A stretch of 64,000 nucleotides of DNA from Pleomorphomonas diazotrophica. GTDB taxonomy: Bacteria > Pseudomonadota > Alphaproteobacteria > Rhizobiales > Pleomorphomonadaceae. The stretch's first letter is position 1. Every line of letters starts with the position of its first letter. Below the pieces are notes generated by a model. The model saw nothing but the letters and a program-made list of their open reading frames with translations, searched no databases and was not told the origin of the DNA. The stretch covers positions 242,193-306,192 of the forward strand of contig NZ_PJNW01000016.1 in the NCBI RefSeq assembly GCF_002844595.1. Reading direction: 5' to 3'. Of this stretch, positions 43,507 through 52,992 are shown in pieces. The position numbers were made by a program, and so were the translations under genes.

Positions 43507-44769
43507 ATGAACAGGATTTTGGCTATCGCGTCGCTGTCGACGCTGCTCATGACCGGCACCGCTCTCGCCGACACGACGCTGAAACTCGTCGAGGTGATCA
43601 CCAGCCCGGAGCGCACCGAGACGCTGAAAGGTATCGTCAAGACATTCGAGGACGCCAATCCCGGCACCAAGGTGGAGATTATCTCCCTGCCCTGGAACCA
43701 GGCCTTCGAGAAATTTGCCACCATGGTGTCGGCCGGCGAAACGCCCGATGTCGTCGAGATGCCTGACACGTGGCTCGCGCTCTATGCCAACAATGGCGCG
43801 CTTGAGAGCCTCGAGCCCTATCTCGAGAAATGGGAACACACCTCCGGGCTGACGGCGCGCGCCCTGGAGATGGGCCGGTCGGTGAAGGATACGGCCTACA
43901 TGCTGCCCTATGGATTCTATCTCCGGGCGATGTTCTACAACAAGAAACTGCTGTCCGAGGCCGGCGTCGCCGAGCCGCCGAAGACGCTTGATGAGTTCAG
44001 GGCTGCGGCAGAGAAGGTATCAAAGCTGCCCGGCAAGTCAGGCTATTGCCTGCGCGGCGGTCCGGGCGGGCTCAACGGCTGGGTGATGTTCGGCGCCACC
44101 ATGGCCGGTGACAACAGCTTCTTCAAGCAGGACGGCACCTCGACCTTCGCCGATCCCGGCTGGGTCAAGGGCGTCAGCTACGTCATCGATCTCTACAAGT
44201 CCGGCCTTGCGCCCAAGGACAGCGTCAACTGGGGCTTCAACGAGATTGTCGGCGGCTTCTACTCCGGCACCTGCGCCTTCCTCGACCAGGATCCGGACGC
44301 CCTCATCTCGATCGCCGAGCGCATGAAGCCGGAAGACTATGGCGTTGCGCCCTTCCCGAAGGGACCTGATGGCAAGGCCTTCCCGACCATCGGCTATGGC
44401 GGCTGGTCGATGTTCGCGAGCAGCGAGCACAAGGACCTCGCCTGGAACCTGATTGCCACGCTCGAAGCGCCGGAGGGCAACATCGCCTGGAACAAGCGCA
44501 TCGGCGCGCTACCGATCCACACGGCGGCCGAGAAGGACCCGTTCTATGCCGGCGAGCAGTTCAAGGGCTGGTTCGAGGAACTCAGCGATCCCAATGTCGT
44601 GCCGACGGTGATGCCGACGCATCTCGAGGAGTTCGCCTTCTTCAAGGACTCGCTGGTGATCACCACCAGCCAGAAGGCGCTGCTCGGCGAGATCACGCCC
44701 GAAGATCTCTCCAAGCAGTGGGCGGATTACCTGACGGCGGCGCAGCAGAAGTTCCTCGCGTCCAAGTAA
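43507..44769 (+). CDS. CUT1-type ABC transporter substrate-binding protein
   Basis: The 420-residue extracellular-solute-binding protein (family 1, MalE-like) has a signal peptide (MNRILAIASLSTLLMTGTAL, cleavage near ALAD). TSPERTETLKGIVKTFEDAN, VSAGETPDVVEMPDTWLALY, MLPYGFYLRAMFYNKKLL and IGYGGWSMFASSEHKDLAWN are characteristic. AAAGGGGAAC lies before ATG 43507. Substrates of this family are oligosaccharides, polyols or glycerol phosphodiesters; the specific ligand is unknown. A strong hairpin follows its stop. Confidence 0.9.
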   Translation: MNRILAIASLSTLLMTGTALADTTLKLVEVITSPERTETLKGIVKTFEDANPGTKVEIISLPWNQAFEKFATMVSAGETPDVVEMPDTWLALYANNGALESLEPYLEKWEHTSGLTARALEMGRSVKDTAYMLPYGFYLRAMFYNKKLLSEAGVAEPPKTLDEFRAAAEKVSKLPGKSGYCLRGGPGGLNGWVMFGATMAGDNSFFKQDGTSTFADPGWVKGVSYVIDLYKSGLAPKDSVNWGFNEIVGGFYSGTCAFLDQDPDALISIAERMKPEDYGVAPFPKGPDGKAFPTIGYGGWSMFASSEHKDLAWNLIATLEAPEGNIAWNKRIGALPIHTAAEKDPFYAGEQFKGWFEELSDPNVVPTVMPTHLEEFAFFKDSLVITTSQKALLGEITPEDLSKQWADYLTAAQQKFLASK

Positions 44770-44786
44770 CGACGACCTCGCATCGG

Positions 44787-44811
44787 CGTTCGGCGGCCTC
44801 GCTGCCGAACG
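44787..44811 (+). other. Hairpin after CUT1 binding-protein gene
   Basis: CGTTCGGC (44787-44794) pairs perfectly with GCCGAACG (44804-44811) around a 9-base loop, 18 bases after the stop and before the permease genes. It is a likely mRNA 3'-end protector or partial terminator. Confidence 0.6.
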
Positions 44812-44892
44812 TCAGCTTGACCGCCGGCGCCCGGTTGGGCCGGCGATCGAAGCTTCGCGCTTGGTCCGTCATACCCTGAGAGTTTCCGTTCG

Positions 44893-45828
44893 ATGACTCT
44901 TCACACCGCTTCGGGGTCGCCGGCCGGCGATCGCCGAACGCCCATGCAGAAGATCGCCGCGCGACTGGAGCCCTGGCTCTATTCGGCTCCCGTGCTGATC
45001 CTGATCGTCGCCATCATGCTGGTGCCGCTGGCGCTCGGCGTTTCCTATGCCTTTCGCGACATCCGCCTGCTCAACCCGTTCAGCGGCGCTTTCGTCGGGC
45101 TCAAGCACTTTCGTGACCTCGCCGGCGACGGCGCCTTTCGCGGCGCCCTCGTCAATACGCTCTGGTGGACCTTCAGCTCGGTGATCCTGCAGTTCATCTT
45201 CGGCCTGATCCTGGCCCTGCTGCTCAACCGGCCGTTCAAGGGACGGGCGCTGGCGCAGGCGCTCTGCTTCCTGCCCTGGGCGGTGCCGAGCTTCCTGTCG
45301 GGTCTCGACTGGGCATGGATGTTCAACCCTGTAGTCGGCCCCATCCCGCACTGGCTTTATGCGTTGGGCATCCTGTCGGAGCCGAGCAACATCCTGTCCG
45401 ATCCGGAAACCGCCATGTGGGGGCCGATCGTCGCCAACGTCTGGTGGGGCATACCCTTCTTCGCCATCACCATGCTGGCGGCGCTTCAGGCGATCCCCAA
45501 GGATCTCTACGAGGCGGCGGAGATCGACGGCGCCGGACCGATCGAACGCTTCCGGTCGATCACCGTGCCCTTCCTGGCGCCGACCATGGCCATATCGATC
45601 CTGCTGCGCACCGTGTGGATCGCCAACTTCGCCGATCTCATCATCGTCATGACCAATGGCGGGCCGGCCGACCGGACCCAGATCGTGGCGAGCTACATCT
45701 TCACCCAGGCCTTCCGCCGCCTCGACTTCGGCTACGCCTCGGCGATCGCGCTGGTGCTGCTGGTGCTGCTGCTCGCCTACTCGATGCTGATCGTGGTCCT
45801 GCGTCAAACCATGCTGACGAGGCACTGA
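44893..45828 (+). CDS. CUT1-type ABC permease (MalF-like)
   Basis: A 311-residue permease with six predicted helices beginning at LYSAPVLILIVAIMLVPLAL. The EAA loop is LYEAAEIDGAGPIERFRSIT VPFLAP (in two parts), the contact site for the ATPase. The next permease begins two bases after its stop codon, indicating one operon with the binding protein and ATPase. Confidence 0.92.
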   Translation: MTLHTASGSPAGDRRTPMQKIAARLEPWLYSAPVLILIVAIMLVPLALGVSYAFRDIRLLNPFSGAFVGLKHFRDLAGDGAFRGALVNTLWWTFSSVILQFIFGLILALLLNRPFKGRALAQALCFLPWAVPSFLSGLDWAWMFNPVVGPIPHWLYALGILSEPSNILSDPETAMWGPIVANVWWGIPFFAITMLAALQAIPKDLYEAAEIDGAGPIERFRSITVPFLAPTMAISILLRTVWIANFADLIIVMTNGGPADRTQIVASYIFTQAFRRLDFGYASAIALVLLVLLLAYSMLIVVLRQTMLTRH

Positions 45829-45829
45829 C

Positions 45830-46663
45830 ATGACCAGAAAGCGCATCGTCCTCACCCTGCTGCACCGGCTGGCCGTCCTCGCCTACGTGGCCTTTGCCCT
45901 CTTCCCCTTGTTCTGGCTGCTCAAGGTGTCGGTGACGCCGACCAGTCTCCTCTACACCGAAGGCATCCGGCTCTGGCCGTCGCGGGCCAGCCTCGAACAC
46001 TACGCCTTCGTCCTCACCCATTCGAGCTTCCCGACCTTTTTCCTCAACTCGACCATCGTGTCGGGCGCGACGGCGGTGATCGTCACCATCGTCGCCTCGC
46101 TGGCCGGCTACGCCATGTCGCGCTTCGTCTTCCGCGGCAAATACTGGATCGTCGCCCTGCTCCTGCTGACCCAGATGTTCCCGCTGGTCATGCTGATCGC
46201 GCCGATGTTCAAGATGCTGTCGCCGCTCGGGCTCACCAACAGCCTCACAGGCCTCGTCATCGTCTACGTCGCCTTCAACGTGCCCTTCGCCACCTTCCTG
46301 ATGCAGTCCTTCTTCGATGGCATCCCGAAGGACCTCGAGGACGCGGCGATGATCGACGGCGCTACCCGGTTCACCGCCTTTCGGCAAATCATCCTGCCGC
46401 TGACGCTGCCCGGCATCGCCGCGACGCTCGGCTTCGTCTTCACGGCGGCGTGGAGCGAGCTGTTGTTCGCGCTGATGCTGATCTCCGGCAATCAGGCCAC
46501 CACCTTCCCGGTGGGCCTCCTGTCCTTCGTCTCCAAGTTCTCCGTCGACTTCGGGCAGATGATGGCCGCCGGCGTTCTGGCGCTGATCCCGGCCTGCCTG
46601 TTCTTCCTTCTGATCCAGCGCTATCTCGTGCAGGGCCTGACGGCCGGCGCGGTGAAGGGCTGA
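45830..46663 (+). CDS. CUT1-type ABC permease (MalG-like)
   Basis: The 277-residue partner permease has six helices and an EAA loop (DLEDAAMIDGATRFTAFRQI, ILPLTLPGIA). The N-terminal ALFPLFWLLKVSVTPTSLLY is typical of MalG-type subunits. It begins two bases after the MalF-like stop. The ATPase gene follows ten bases after its own stop. Confidence 0.92.
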   Translation: MTRKRIVLTLLHRLAVLAYVAFALFPLFWLLKVSVTPTSLLYTEGIRLWPSRASLEHYAFVLTHSSFPTFFLNSTIVSGATAVIVTIVASLAGYAMSRFVFRGKYWIVALLLLTQMFPLVMLIAPMFKMLSPLGLTNSLTGLVIVYVAFNVPFATFLMQSFFDGIPKDLEDAAMIDGATRFTAFRQIILPLTLPGIAATLGFVFTAAWSELLFALMLISGNQATTFPVGLLSFVSKFSVDFGQMMAAGVLALIPACLFFLLIQRYLVQGLTAGAVKG

Positions 46664-46673
46664 GGAGCGTTCC

Positions 46674-47741
46674 ATGGCTTCCATCACCATCGAGGCGATC
46701 ACCAAGACCTTCGGCACCGTGCCGGTCCTCAACGACATCGACCTCTCCATCGCCGATGGCGAGTTCGTCGTGCTGGTCGGTCCGTCCGGCTGCGGCAAGT
46801 CGACATTGCTCCGAATGATCGCCGGGCTTGAAGACATCACCGCCGGCGAGATCCGCATCGACGACCGCCGCATCAACGAGGTGGCGCCCAAGGACCGCGA
46901 CATCGCCATGGTGTTCCAATCCTATGCGCTCTATCCGCACATGACGGTGGCCGACAACATGAGCTACAGCCTGAAGCTCCGGAAGACCGCCAAGGAACGG
47001 ATCGCCGAGGCGGTCGGGGCGGCGGCCGGCAAGCTGGGGCTCGATCCGCTCCTGGCGCGGCGGCCCAAGGCATTGTCCGGCGGGCAGCGGCAGCGCGTCG
47101 CCATGGGCCGGGCCATCGTCCGCCACCCCAAGGCCTTCCTGTTCGACGAACCGCTCAGCAACCTCGACGCCCGGCTGCGCGAGCAGATGCGGGCCGAGAT
47201 CAAGCGGCTGCACAAGTCGATCGGCGCCACCTCCGTCTACGTCACCCACGACCAGATCGAGGCGATGACCCTGGCCGACCGCATCGTCGCCATGCATGGC
47301 GGCATCATCCAGCAGGTCGGAAATCCGCTCGATCTCTACGACCGCCCGGCCAACCTGTTCGTCGCCGGCTTCATCGGCTCGCCGGCCATGAACTTCGTGG
47401 AGGGACACCGCCGCGCCGGCGCCATCGAAACCGACGACGGCAGCAAGATCGCCATTCCCGATGGCGTTCAACTAGCCGAAGGACAGGCCGTGACCGTCGG
47501 CATCCGTCCCGAGCACGTGCGCATCGTCGCCGGCCCGGAAGCCGGCAGCTACGCGGCGCGTGTCGATCTTGTGGAACCCACGGGTTTCGGCACCATCGTC
47601 CACGTCCGCCTGCTCGGCCAGGATCTCAAGATCTACACGCTGGAACGCGGCATCGCCGCGGTCGGCCAGCCGCTGCACATCGCCCTCGATGGCGCCCGGT
47701 TGCATGTCTTCGATCGCGAGACGACCAATCGCATCGGCTGA
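46674..47741 (+). CDS. CUT1-type ABC transporter ATPase (MalK/UgpC-like)
   Basis: A 355-residue ATPase with Walker A GPSGCGKSTLLRMIAG, signature LSGGQRQRVAMGRAIVRHP, Walker B LFDEPLSNLDARLR and the His-loop YVTHDQIEAMTLADR. The C-terminal TOBE/MalK regulatory domain (about 235-350) contains VTVGIRPEHVRI. It completes the importer and ends the operon before a strong convergent hairpin. Confidence 0.93.
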   Translation: MASITIEAITKTFGTVPVLNDIDLSIADGEFVVLVGPSGCGKSTLLRMIAGLEDITAGEIRIDDRRINEVAPKDRDIAMVFQSYALYPHMTVADNMSYSLKLRKTAKERIAEAVGAAAGKLGLDPLLARRPKALSGGQRQRVAMGRAIVRHPKAFLFDEPLSNLDARLREQMRAEIKRLHKSIGATSVYVTHDQIEAMTLADRIVAMHGGIIQQVGNPLDLYDRPANLFVAGFIGSPAMNFVEGHRRAGAIETDDGSKIAIPDGVQLAEGQAVTVGIRPEHVRIVAGPEAGSYAARVDLVEPTGFGTIVHVRLLGQDLKIYTLERGIAAVGQPLHIALDGARLHVFDRETTNRIG

Positions 47742-47765
47742 CGATGGAGGCAAGCCGAGACAAAG

Positions 47766-47798
47766 CCGCCGGTCCCGTCACGCGAACGGAACCGGCGG
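47766..47798. terminator. Hairpin between convergent transporter operons
   Basis: CCGCCGGT (47766-47773) pairs with ACCGGCGG (47791-47798), and inner CCGT/ACGG bases extend the stem. It lies 25 bases after the plus-strand ATPase stop and 80 bases beyond the end of the minus-strand permease gene, so it may end both. No T-run is present. Confidence 0.5.
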
Positions 47799-47878
47799 GG
47801 CAAGCCTGGGGCTCTCAACATATGCTGCGGGCAGGCGCGGGGCACTCGTTGCGCCCTGCGCCGGTCGTTTTCACTCCG

Positions 47879-48826
47879 CTAATGCTGCGTGGAGGCGCGA
47901 CGCTTGGCGCTCTCCAGCAGAACGGCCAAGACGATGATGACGCCCTTGACGACCTGCTGATGATAGCCGGGAATGTCCATCAAGTTCATGAGGTTCGAGA
48001 TCATCGACAGGATCAGCGCGCCGATCAGCGTGTTGATCACTGTTCCCCGGCCACCCGCCAGACTCGCGCCACCGACGACGACGGCGGCGATCGCGTCGAG
48101 TTCGAAGCCGATAGCCAGGATGGGAGAACCAACGCCGGTACGGGTTGCCGAGACGACACCGGCGACCGCACAGGTGAATCCCGATATCGCGTACACGGCC
48201 AACTTGATGGCCATGATGTTGATGCCGGAAAATCGGGTCGCCGTTTCGTTGGAGCCGATGGCAATGACCAGACGCCCGAACACGGTCTTTCGGTTCAGGA
48301 ACAGAGCCGCGGCTGTCACCACGATCAGCAGGAAGAACAGGGCGGGGATGCCAAAGATCGCAGCGCTGCCGAAGTCCATGAAAGCCTGATCGTCGATGAA
48401 GATCGGCTGCCCCTTCGAGACGATCAGCGACAGACCTCGGGTGATCGTCATGGTCGCCAGAGTAGCGATGAACGGCGCGATGCCGAAGTTGGCGACCAGT
48501 GAGCCGCTCACCAGGCCACATGCGATGCCGACGATCAGCGAGATCGCAACCGCGCCGGACACGCCGAAGCCTGGGATGGTGAGCGCGGCGACAACCGACA
48601 CCAGGGCCATCACCGAACCAACCGACAAGTCGATGCCTCCGGTGAGAATGACGTACAGCAAGCCGAGCGACACGATGCCGAGAGGCACGCTCTGCCGCAG
48701 GATGTTGGTGATGTTATCGGGCGAGAAGAAGCGATCAGATAGGAAGCCGGCCGCGACCAGCATCAACACGAATACAACGATGGTCGACTGGTTGATGACC
48801 AGGCGAAACAGCTTATTGGCAGACAT
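47879..48826 (-). CDS. Ribose-type ABC transporter permease (module 3)
   Basis: A 315-residue RbsC-like permease: YVILTGGIDLSVGSVMALVS, ATLATMTITRGLSLIVSKGQ, RLVIAIGSNETATRFSGINI and GFELDAIAAVVVGGASLAGG. The start at 48826 matches the family; the longer frame upstream overlaps the ATPase gene. It is the last gene of the five-gene minus-strand operon with a binding protein, dehydrogenase, GatZ-like protein and ATPase. Confidence 0.92.
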   Translation of the reverse strand: MSANKLFRLVINQSTIVVFVLMLVAAGFLSDRFFSPDNITNILRQSVPLGIVSLGLLYVILTGGIDLSVGSVMALVSVVAALTIPGFGVSGAVAISLIVGIACGLVSGSLVANFGIAPFIATLATMTITRGLSLIVSKGQPIFIDDQAFMDFGSAAIFGIPALFFLLIVVTAAALFLNRKTVFGRLVIAIGSNETATRFSGINIMAIKLAVYAISGFTCAVAGVVSATRTGVGSPILAIGFELDAIAAVVVGGASLAGGRGTVINTLIGALILSMISNLMNLMDIPGYHQQVVKGVIIVLAVLLESAKRRASTQH

Positions 48827-48843
48827 TGTTTCCCCCAAAACTC

Positions 48844-50349
48844 TCAGTGGACACGGCGCTTGGGAATGGCGAGCCGCATGATTGCTTCCTCCGTCATCTC
48901 GCGCCCCTTGAGCTCGCCAGCGACCACTCCTTCGCTCATCACGTAGGTTCGGTGACAAAGACCGATGACCTCAACCAGCTCGGACGAAATCACCAGAACT
49001 CCCACGCCGGCGGATGCCAGAGCGGCAATGATCGAATAGATCTCGGCTTTTGCGCCGACATCGACACCGCGTGTCGGTTCGTCGAGAATGAGGATCTTGC
49101 AGTCGGTATTCAGCCACTTGGCGACGATGACCTTCTGCTGGTTGCCGCCGGACAATGAAGACAGAGCATCGTTCAAGGCTCCCAGCTTGATCCTGACGCG
49201 TTCTTGTGAGGCCTGGGCGATGCGACGCTCCGCCCGCGCATTGGTAATGCCGAAGCGGCTGATGGCCTCGAGGTTGGTCATGGTCATGTTTTCGCAAATG
49301 CTCATCGGCAGGATGCCGCCCTGACGTTTGCGATCCTCGGGAACCAGACCGATGCCGACCCGCATGGCGTCGGACGGCTTGCGAATGAGCCGGCGCTTGC
49401 CCGCCACCTCGATCGTGCCGGAATCCAGCGGATCGATACCGAAGATGGCGCGAACGACTTCCGATCGGCCGGATCCGATCAGGCCAGAGAGACCTACGAT
49501 CTCTCCGGCGCGCAGGCTCAGCGAGACGTTGTCGAGCACACCGTTCCGCGTGAGATTGTCGACCTTGAGCAGTACCTGCCCTTCAGTGTCGCCCTCCGGC
49601 TTGGCGGGGAAGAGCGCTTCCAGCTTGCGACCGACCATATTGGTAATAATGTCGTCTTCGGTGCAGGACCGAGGGTCCAGATCGGCGACCGTTCGCCCGT
49701 CCTTGAAAACGGTGATGGCGTCGGCGATGCGGAAGATCTCCTCAAGACGATGCGAGATGTAGATAATCGTGATGCCGCTTTCCTTGAGCTTGCGCAGATT
49801 ATCGAACAGGACTTCCGTTTCGGGATCGGCGAGCACTGCCGTCGGTTCGTCGAGGATCAGGACGCGGCAATCCTGAATGACCAGAGCCTTGGTGATCTCG
49901 ACGATTTGCTGGTAGGCCACCGACAGGTCACCACACAGGGTTGTGGGCGAAATATTGAAGCCGAATGCGGAGAGTGCCGAACCCGCCTTCCGGTTCATCG
50001 TCTTCCAGTCGACAAATAGCGATCCGTTGCCGAGATCGCCGAGAAACATGTTCTCGGCCACGGACAGGTCGGGGGCGAGCGCCAGCTCCTGATGGATGAT
50101 CGCAATACCCCGCTTCTGGCTTTCCACCGGACTTGCAAAATCGACAGGGTCGCCGAAAACCTCGATCGTTCCCTTGTCGCGCCGCAGGATGCCGGCGAGA
50201 ATATTCATCAGCGTCGACTTGCCTGCGCCATTCTCACCAACCAGGGCATGGATGGTGCCAGGGCGAACGTGCAGGTCGACGTCTCGCAGCGCGTGTACGC
50301 CGCCGAATGTCTTGCCGACACCTTCGATGCGAATTGCGTAGTCGGACAT
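48844..50349 (-). CDS. Ribose-type ABC transporter ATPase, two domains (RbsA-like, module 3)
   Basis: The 501-residue ATPase has two nucleotide-binding domains. The first has GENGAGKSTLMNILAG, a divergent signature (CGDLSVAYQQIVEITKALV) and VLILDEPTAVLAD. The second lacks a standard Walker A, as usual for this family, but has LSSLSGGNQQKVIVAKWLN and ILILDEPTRGVDVGAKAEIY. It works with the RbsC-like permease 17 bases downstream. Confidence 0.93.
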   Translation of the reverse strand: MSDYAIRIEGVGKTFGGVHALRDVDLHVRPGTIHALVGENGAGKSTLMNILAGILRRDKGTIEVFGDPVDFASPVESQKRGIAIIHQELALAPDLSVAENMFLGDLGNGSLFVDWKTMNRKAGSALSAFGFNISPTTLCGDLSVAYQQIVEITKALVIQDCRVLILDEPTAVLADPETEVLFDNLRKLKESGITIIYISHRLEEIFRIADAITVFKDGRTVADLDPRSCTEDDIITNMVGRKLEALFPAKPEGDTEGQVLLKVDNLTRNGVLDNVSLSLRAGEIVGLSGLIGSGRSEVVRAIFGIDPLDSGTIEVAGKRRLIRKPSDAMRVGIGLVPEDRKRQGGILPMSICENMTMTNLEAISRFGITNARAERRIAQASQERVRIKLGALNDALSSLSGGNQQKVIVAKWLNTDCKILILDEPTRGVDVGAKAEIYSIIAALASAGVGVLVISSELVEVIGLCHRTYVMSEGVVAGELKGREMTEEAIMRLAIPKRRVH

Positions 50350-50478
50350 GTATCCTCCTCAGTCCGTTCTTGCGGCGGCTCTCGCCGCGCCTAACCCGCG
50401 AGCGGCGGTGCCCGCCGCTTCCGCGCCGGCGCCAGTTTGCCTCCCCACAAATCGGCGCCGGTTCGGTCGGCGAAAGCG

Positions 50479-51741
50479 TCAGCTCAGTTGCCCGTAACAA
50501 CCGAACCGATAATCGTCGAGTACCTGCCAAATCTTGTCCATGACGATAGATTGGGCCGTTATGCTTCCATCGCCCAGACGCGCACGCTCGAGGCCGGCGT
50601 ATTGCCGAACGAGACCTGCCGGCAGCTTTTCAGACGAAAGGTTGGCCATGAGCCTGTCGACCGCGGAACTCACGGCCGGATGAGGCCAGTAGTACCGAAT
50701 GCGGTCGGACTGGCTGTAGATGCGCAGCAAGGACTGCTCGGAGAATGTACCCGGATAATACTTCTGCCAATAGCCCGGCTCGTCGAGCATTATCCGTTCG
50801 ATGACCTCCCGAAGATGCGAGCGCCTTTCCGTCGGGACCATCTCGCTTTCAATGGATGCCAAGGCGAACAGTCCTTCACGCAACGCGTAAGTGAGTGCCG
50901 GCCCGACCTTCAAGATGGCGAAGTGGTCGCGAACCAACTCCCGCAGTCGCTGGCGTGGCTGGAAGTCGGTGGAATGCGCTTCGTAGACAAGCCCTTTATG
51001 CTTTTCGATGAATCGCGAAAGACCGACCGCCTTCTCTGGTGCGTAGGCGATGATGCCGGCATTGTCGAAATCCACACCCGGCTGCACGACGACGCCGACG
51101 ACGCGTTCAAAAGCCGCATCCAGGCCTCGGGCGGCAAACGCGCGGCGATGCGTCTCAATGGTCGCTTCGACGTCAACGGTACGGGTCACCTGAATGCCGG
51201 CGAGACCATTGGCCTCGCCGCCGGGTACCGGGACTTCGGTCCCGATGATATAGAGCGGCGCGACCCCTTGAGGGCGTGCGGCCTCGGCGGCGGCGCAGAG
51301 ATCGGCCGCCCGTTCCGCAGCGAGAGCAGGATCGATGGGGTCGGTCTCCCCGGCGACGGCCATCGAGGCGTCGAGATGAATCTTGCTGAATCCAGCAGCC
51401 ACATAGTCGGCCAGGAGGCGCTTTGACAGCTCCATCGCCTCGGCAGGCTTCTTGTTGCGCCACGTGTTGGGACCCAGATGATCTCCGCCAAGAAGCAGCC
51501 GTTCGCGCGGAAAGCCGATCTCATCGGCGATGCCCCAAACGAAATCCCTGAATCCCGCCGCCGTCATGCCCGTATAGCCACCGAACTGGTTGACCTGGTT
51601 TGACGTCGCCTCGATCAATACGACCCGATCGGTATGGAGGTCGTAGAGGAGGGCTGCGCGGATCACCAAAGGATGCGCCGAGCAAACCGAACAAATTCCG
51701 ACCGGTTCGCCGACGGCATGCCGCGCTAGAATATTTCTCAT
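50479..51741 (-). CDS. GatZ/KbaZ-family protein (tagatose-6-phosphate metabolism), paralogue 1
   Basis: The 420-residue protein has GICSVCSAHPLVIRAALLYD, LIEATSNQVNQFGGYTGMTA, LLLGGDHLGPNTWRNKKPAE, KIHLDASMAVAGETDPIDP and VYEAHSTDFQPRQRLRELV. In enterobacteria GatZ/KbaZ is the non-catalytic partner of class II tagatose-bisphosphate aldolase. For an Agrobacterium homologue, D-tagatose-6-phosphate 4-epimerase activity has been reported, as I recall it. No GatY/KbaY aldolase gene is in the window, which favours the epimerase role. It lies between the dehydrogenase and ATPase genes. A second paralogue begins at 63137. Confidence 0.88.
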   Translation of the reverse strand: MRNILARHAVGEPVGICSVCSAHPLVIRAALLYDLHTDRVVLIEATSNQVNQFGGYTGMTAAGFRDFVWGIADEIGFPRERLLLGGDHLGPNTWRNKKPAEAMELSKRLLADYVAAGFSKIHLDASMAVAGETDPIDPALAAERAADLCAAAEAARPQGVAPLYIIGTEVPVPGGEANGLAGIQVTRTVDVEATIETHRRAFAARGLDAAFERVVGVVVQPGVDFDNAGIIAYAPEKAVGLSRFIEKHKGLVYEAHSTDFQPRQRLRELVRDHFAILKVGPALTYALREGLFALASIESEMVPTERRSHLREVIERIMLDEPGYWQKYYPGTFSEQSLLRIYSQSDRIRYYWPHPAVSSAVDRLMANLSSEKLPAGLVRQYAGLERARLGDGSITAQSIVMDKIWQVLDDYRFGCYGQLS

Positions 51742-51803
51742 CGTTTCCTCGTTAAGTCATGACCGGCGAAGTCGGGCCGACCGACAACGCCCGCTTTCGC
51801 ATC

Positions 51804-52817
51804 TCAGTTGGTGAAGTCCGTGACCGTGACTTTCCGGAGATCACCATCGCCGGCTTGCATACGCAGGATATAGTCGGGGCACTCGGAAAGCTTGATCTGG
51901 TGGGAGACGACGTCGCTCACGTCGATGGTCTTGCTCTTCATCAGATCGATCGCCTGAATACTGTTCTTCAACGACGTGAAGGAGGCGATGACAGAGATTT
52001 CCTCCCGGTAGATACGGAAATGGTCGAGCGCGATTTGCCCGGACTTGTGAGGCACGCCGAAAACCAGGACCCGGCCGCGCGGGCGGGTCAGTCGATTGGC
52101 CGCCTCGGCCACGAGCGCCGAACTGCCGGAGGCATCGGCGACGGCGTCGTAGACCTTGTCGGCGATATCGCCAGAGCTGGAGTAAACCTCTCCGAGCCCC
52201 ATCGCCGCGGCACGGGCAAGACGCCCGGGGCTCCGCTCCAGATAGTCGACGCGAGCGGCACCGCGCGCTCGGATCAGGCGGCCCATCAGGATGCCGATCG
52301 GCCCCGCACCAAGAATAAGGACGTGCTCCGCCCAGCCAACGCCCAGCCGTTCGGTAGCGTGTACGACGCAGGAGAGGGGCTCGACCAAAGCACCTTCCAC
52401 GAAGGAGAGATCGCCGATGTCAAACGCGCCTCTTTCGTTGACGACAACATACTCGGCCATGCCACCTGACCGATTGACGCCCGGCACGATCATGTTGCGA
52501 CAGAAATGATGCTCGCCGCGCAGGCACTCCGGACAATTGTTGCAGGGGACGTTGGGCTCGACCGCCACACGGGCGCCTACAGGAACGCGAGAGCACTCGG
52601 GCCCCACGGCCACGACCTCGCCGGCGAACTCATGCCCCGGAACGACCGGGTAGGAGGCAGTGAAACCGCCGTTATAGATATGAACGTCGGTGCCGCAAAT
52701 GCCGCTGGCCCGAACCCGGATCAGAACTTCGTCGGCCTTGGGCGCGGGACGAGGCATCTCGGCGATCGCCATCTTGCCGGGTTCGGAAATGATCAGGGAT
52801 TTCATCATGGACTGCAT
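51804..52817 (-). CDS. Zinc-dependent medium-chain dehydrogenase (polyol dehydrogenase-like)
   Basis: A 337-residue MDR enzyme. Catalytic zinc ligands are in SGICGTDVHIYNGG and PGHEFAGEVV; structural zinc cysteines are complete in CNNCPECLRGEHHFC. The NAD-binding motif is LILGAGPIGILMGRLIRARG. It should oxidise a polyol such as galactitol, altritol or sorbitol to a ketose. ATG 52817 follows GGAG by about nine bases; two further ATGs lie within four codons. It follows the binding-protein gene after a 175-base gap with a hairpin, and precedes the GatZ-like gene. Confidence 0.88.
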   Translation of the reverse strand: MQSMMKSLIISEPGKMAIAEMPRPAPKADEVLIRVRASGICGTDVHIYNGGFTASYPVVPGHEFAGEVVAVGPECSRVPVGARVAVEPNVPCNNCPECLRGEHHFCRNMIVPGVNRSGGMAEYVVVNERGAFDIGDLSFVEGALVEPLSCVVHATERLGVGWAEHVLILGAGPIGILMGRLIRARGAARVDYLERSPGRLARAAAMGLGEVYSSSGDIADKVYDAVADASGSSALVAEAANRLTRPRGRVLVFGVPHKSGQIALDHFRIYREEISVIASFTSLKNSIQAIDLMKSKTIDVSDVVSHQIKLSECPDYILRMQAGDGDLRKVTVTDFTN

Positions 52818-52937
52818 GGATGCTCTCCAGAAGCCGATCGCGGTGCGCTTTTTCAGACTCGCCAACCGCGATTGCTGCCGGCTCGGGTCCGAGCTCGTGA
52901 TTTCGGACGGGACCAGGGATTGAGGCCATTATTGGCT

Positions 52938-52960
52938 GGAGGCGGCGAAACGCCGCCTCC
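52938..52960 (-). other. Hairpin after module-3 binding-protein gene
   Basis: GGAGGCGGCG (52938-52947) pairs perfectly with CGCCGCCTCC (52951-52960) around AAA, giving a very stable 10-bp stem 32 bases after the binding-protein stop (minus strand). Confidence 0.65.
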
Positions 52961-52992
52961 GTTCTTGCTGGGGGAGAATTATGAACGCTCTC

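Noticed and set aside
47744..48502. Plus-strand frame opposite the module-3 permease
   Set aside because: It mirrors the permease coding sequence, is rich in charged residues without order, and crosses the convergent hairpin.
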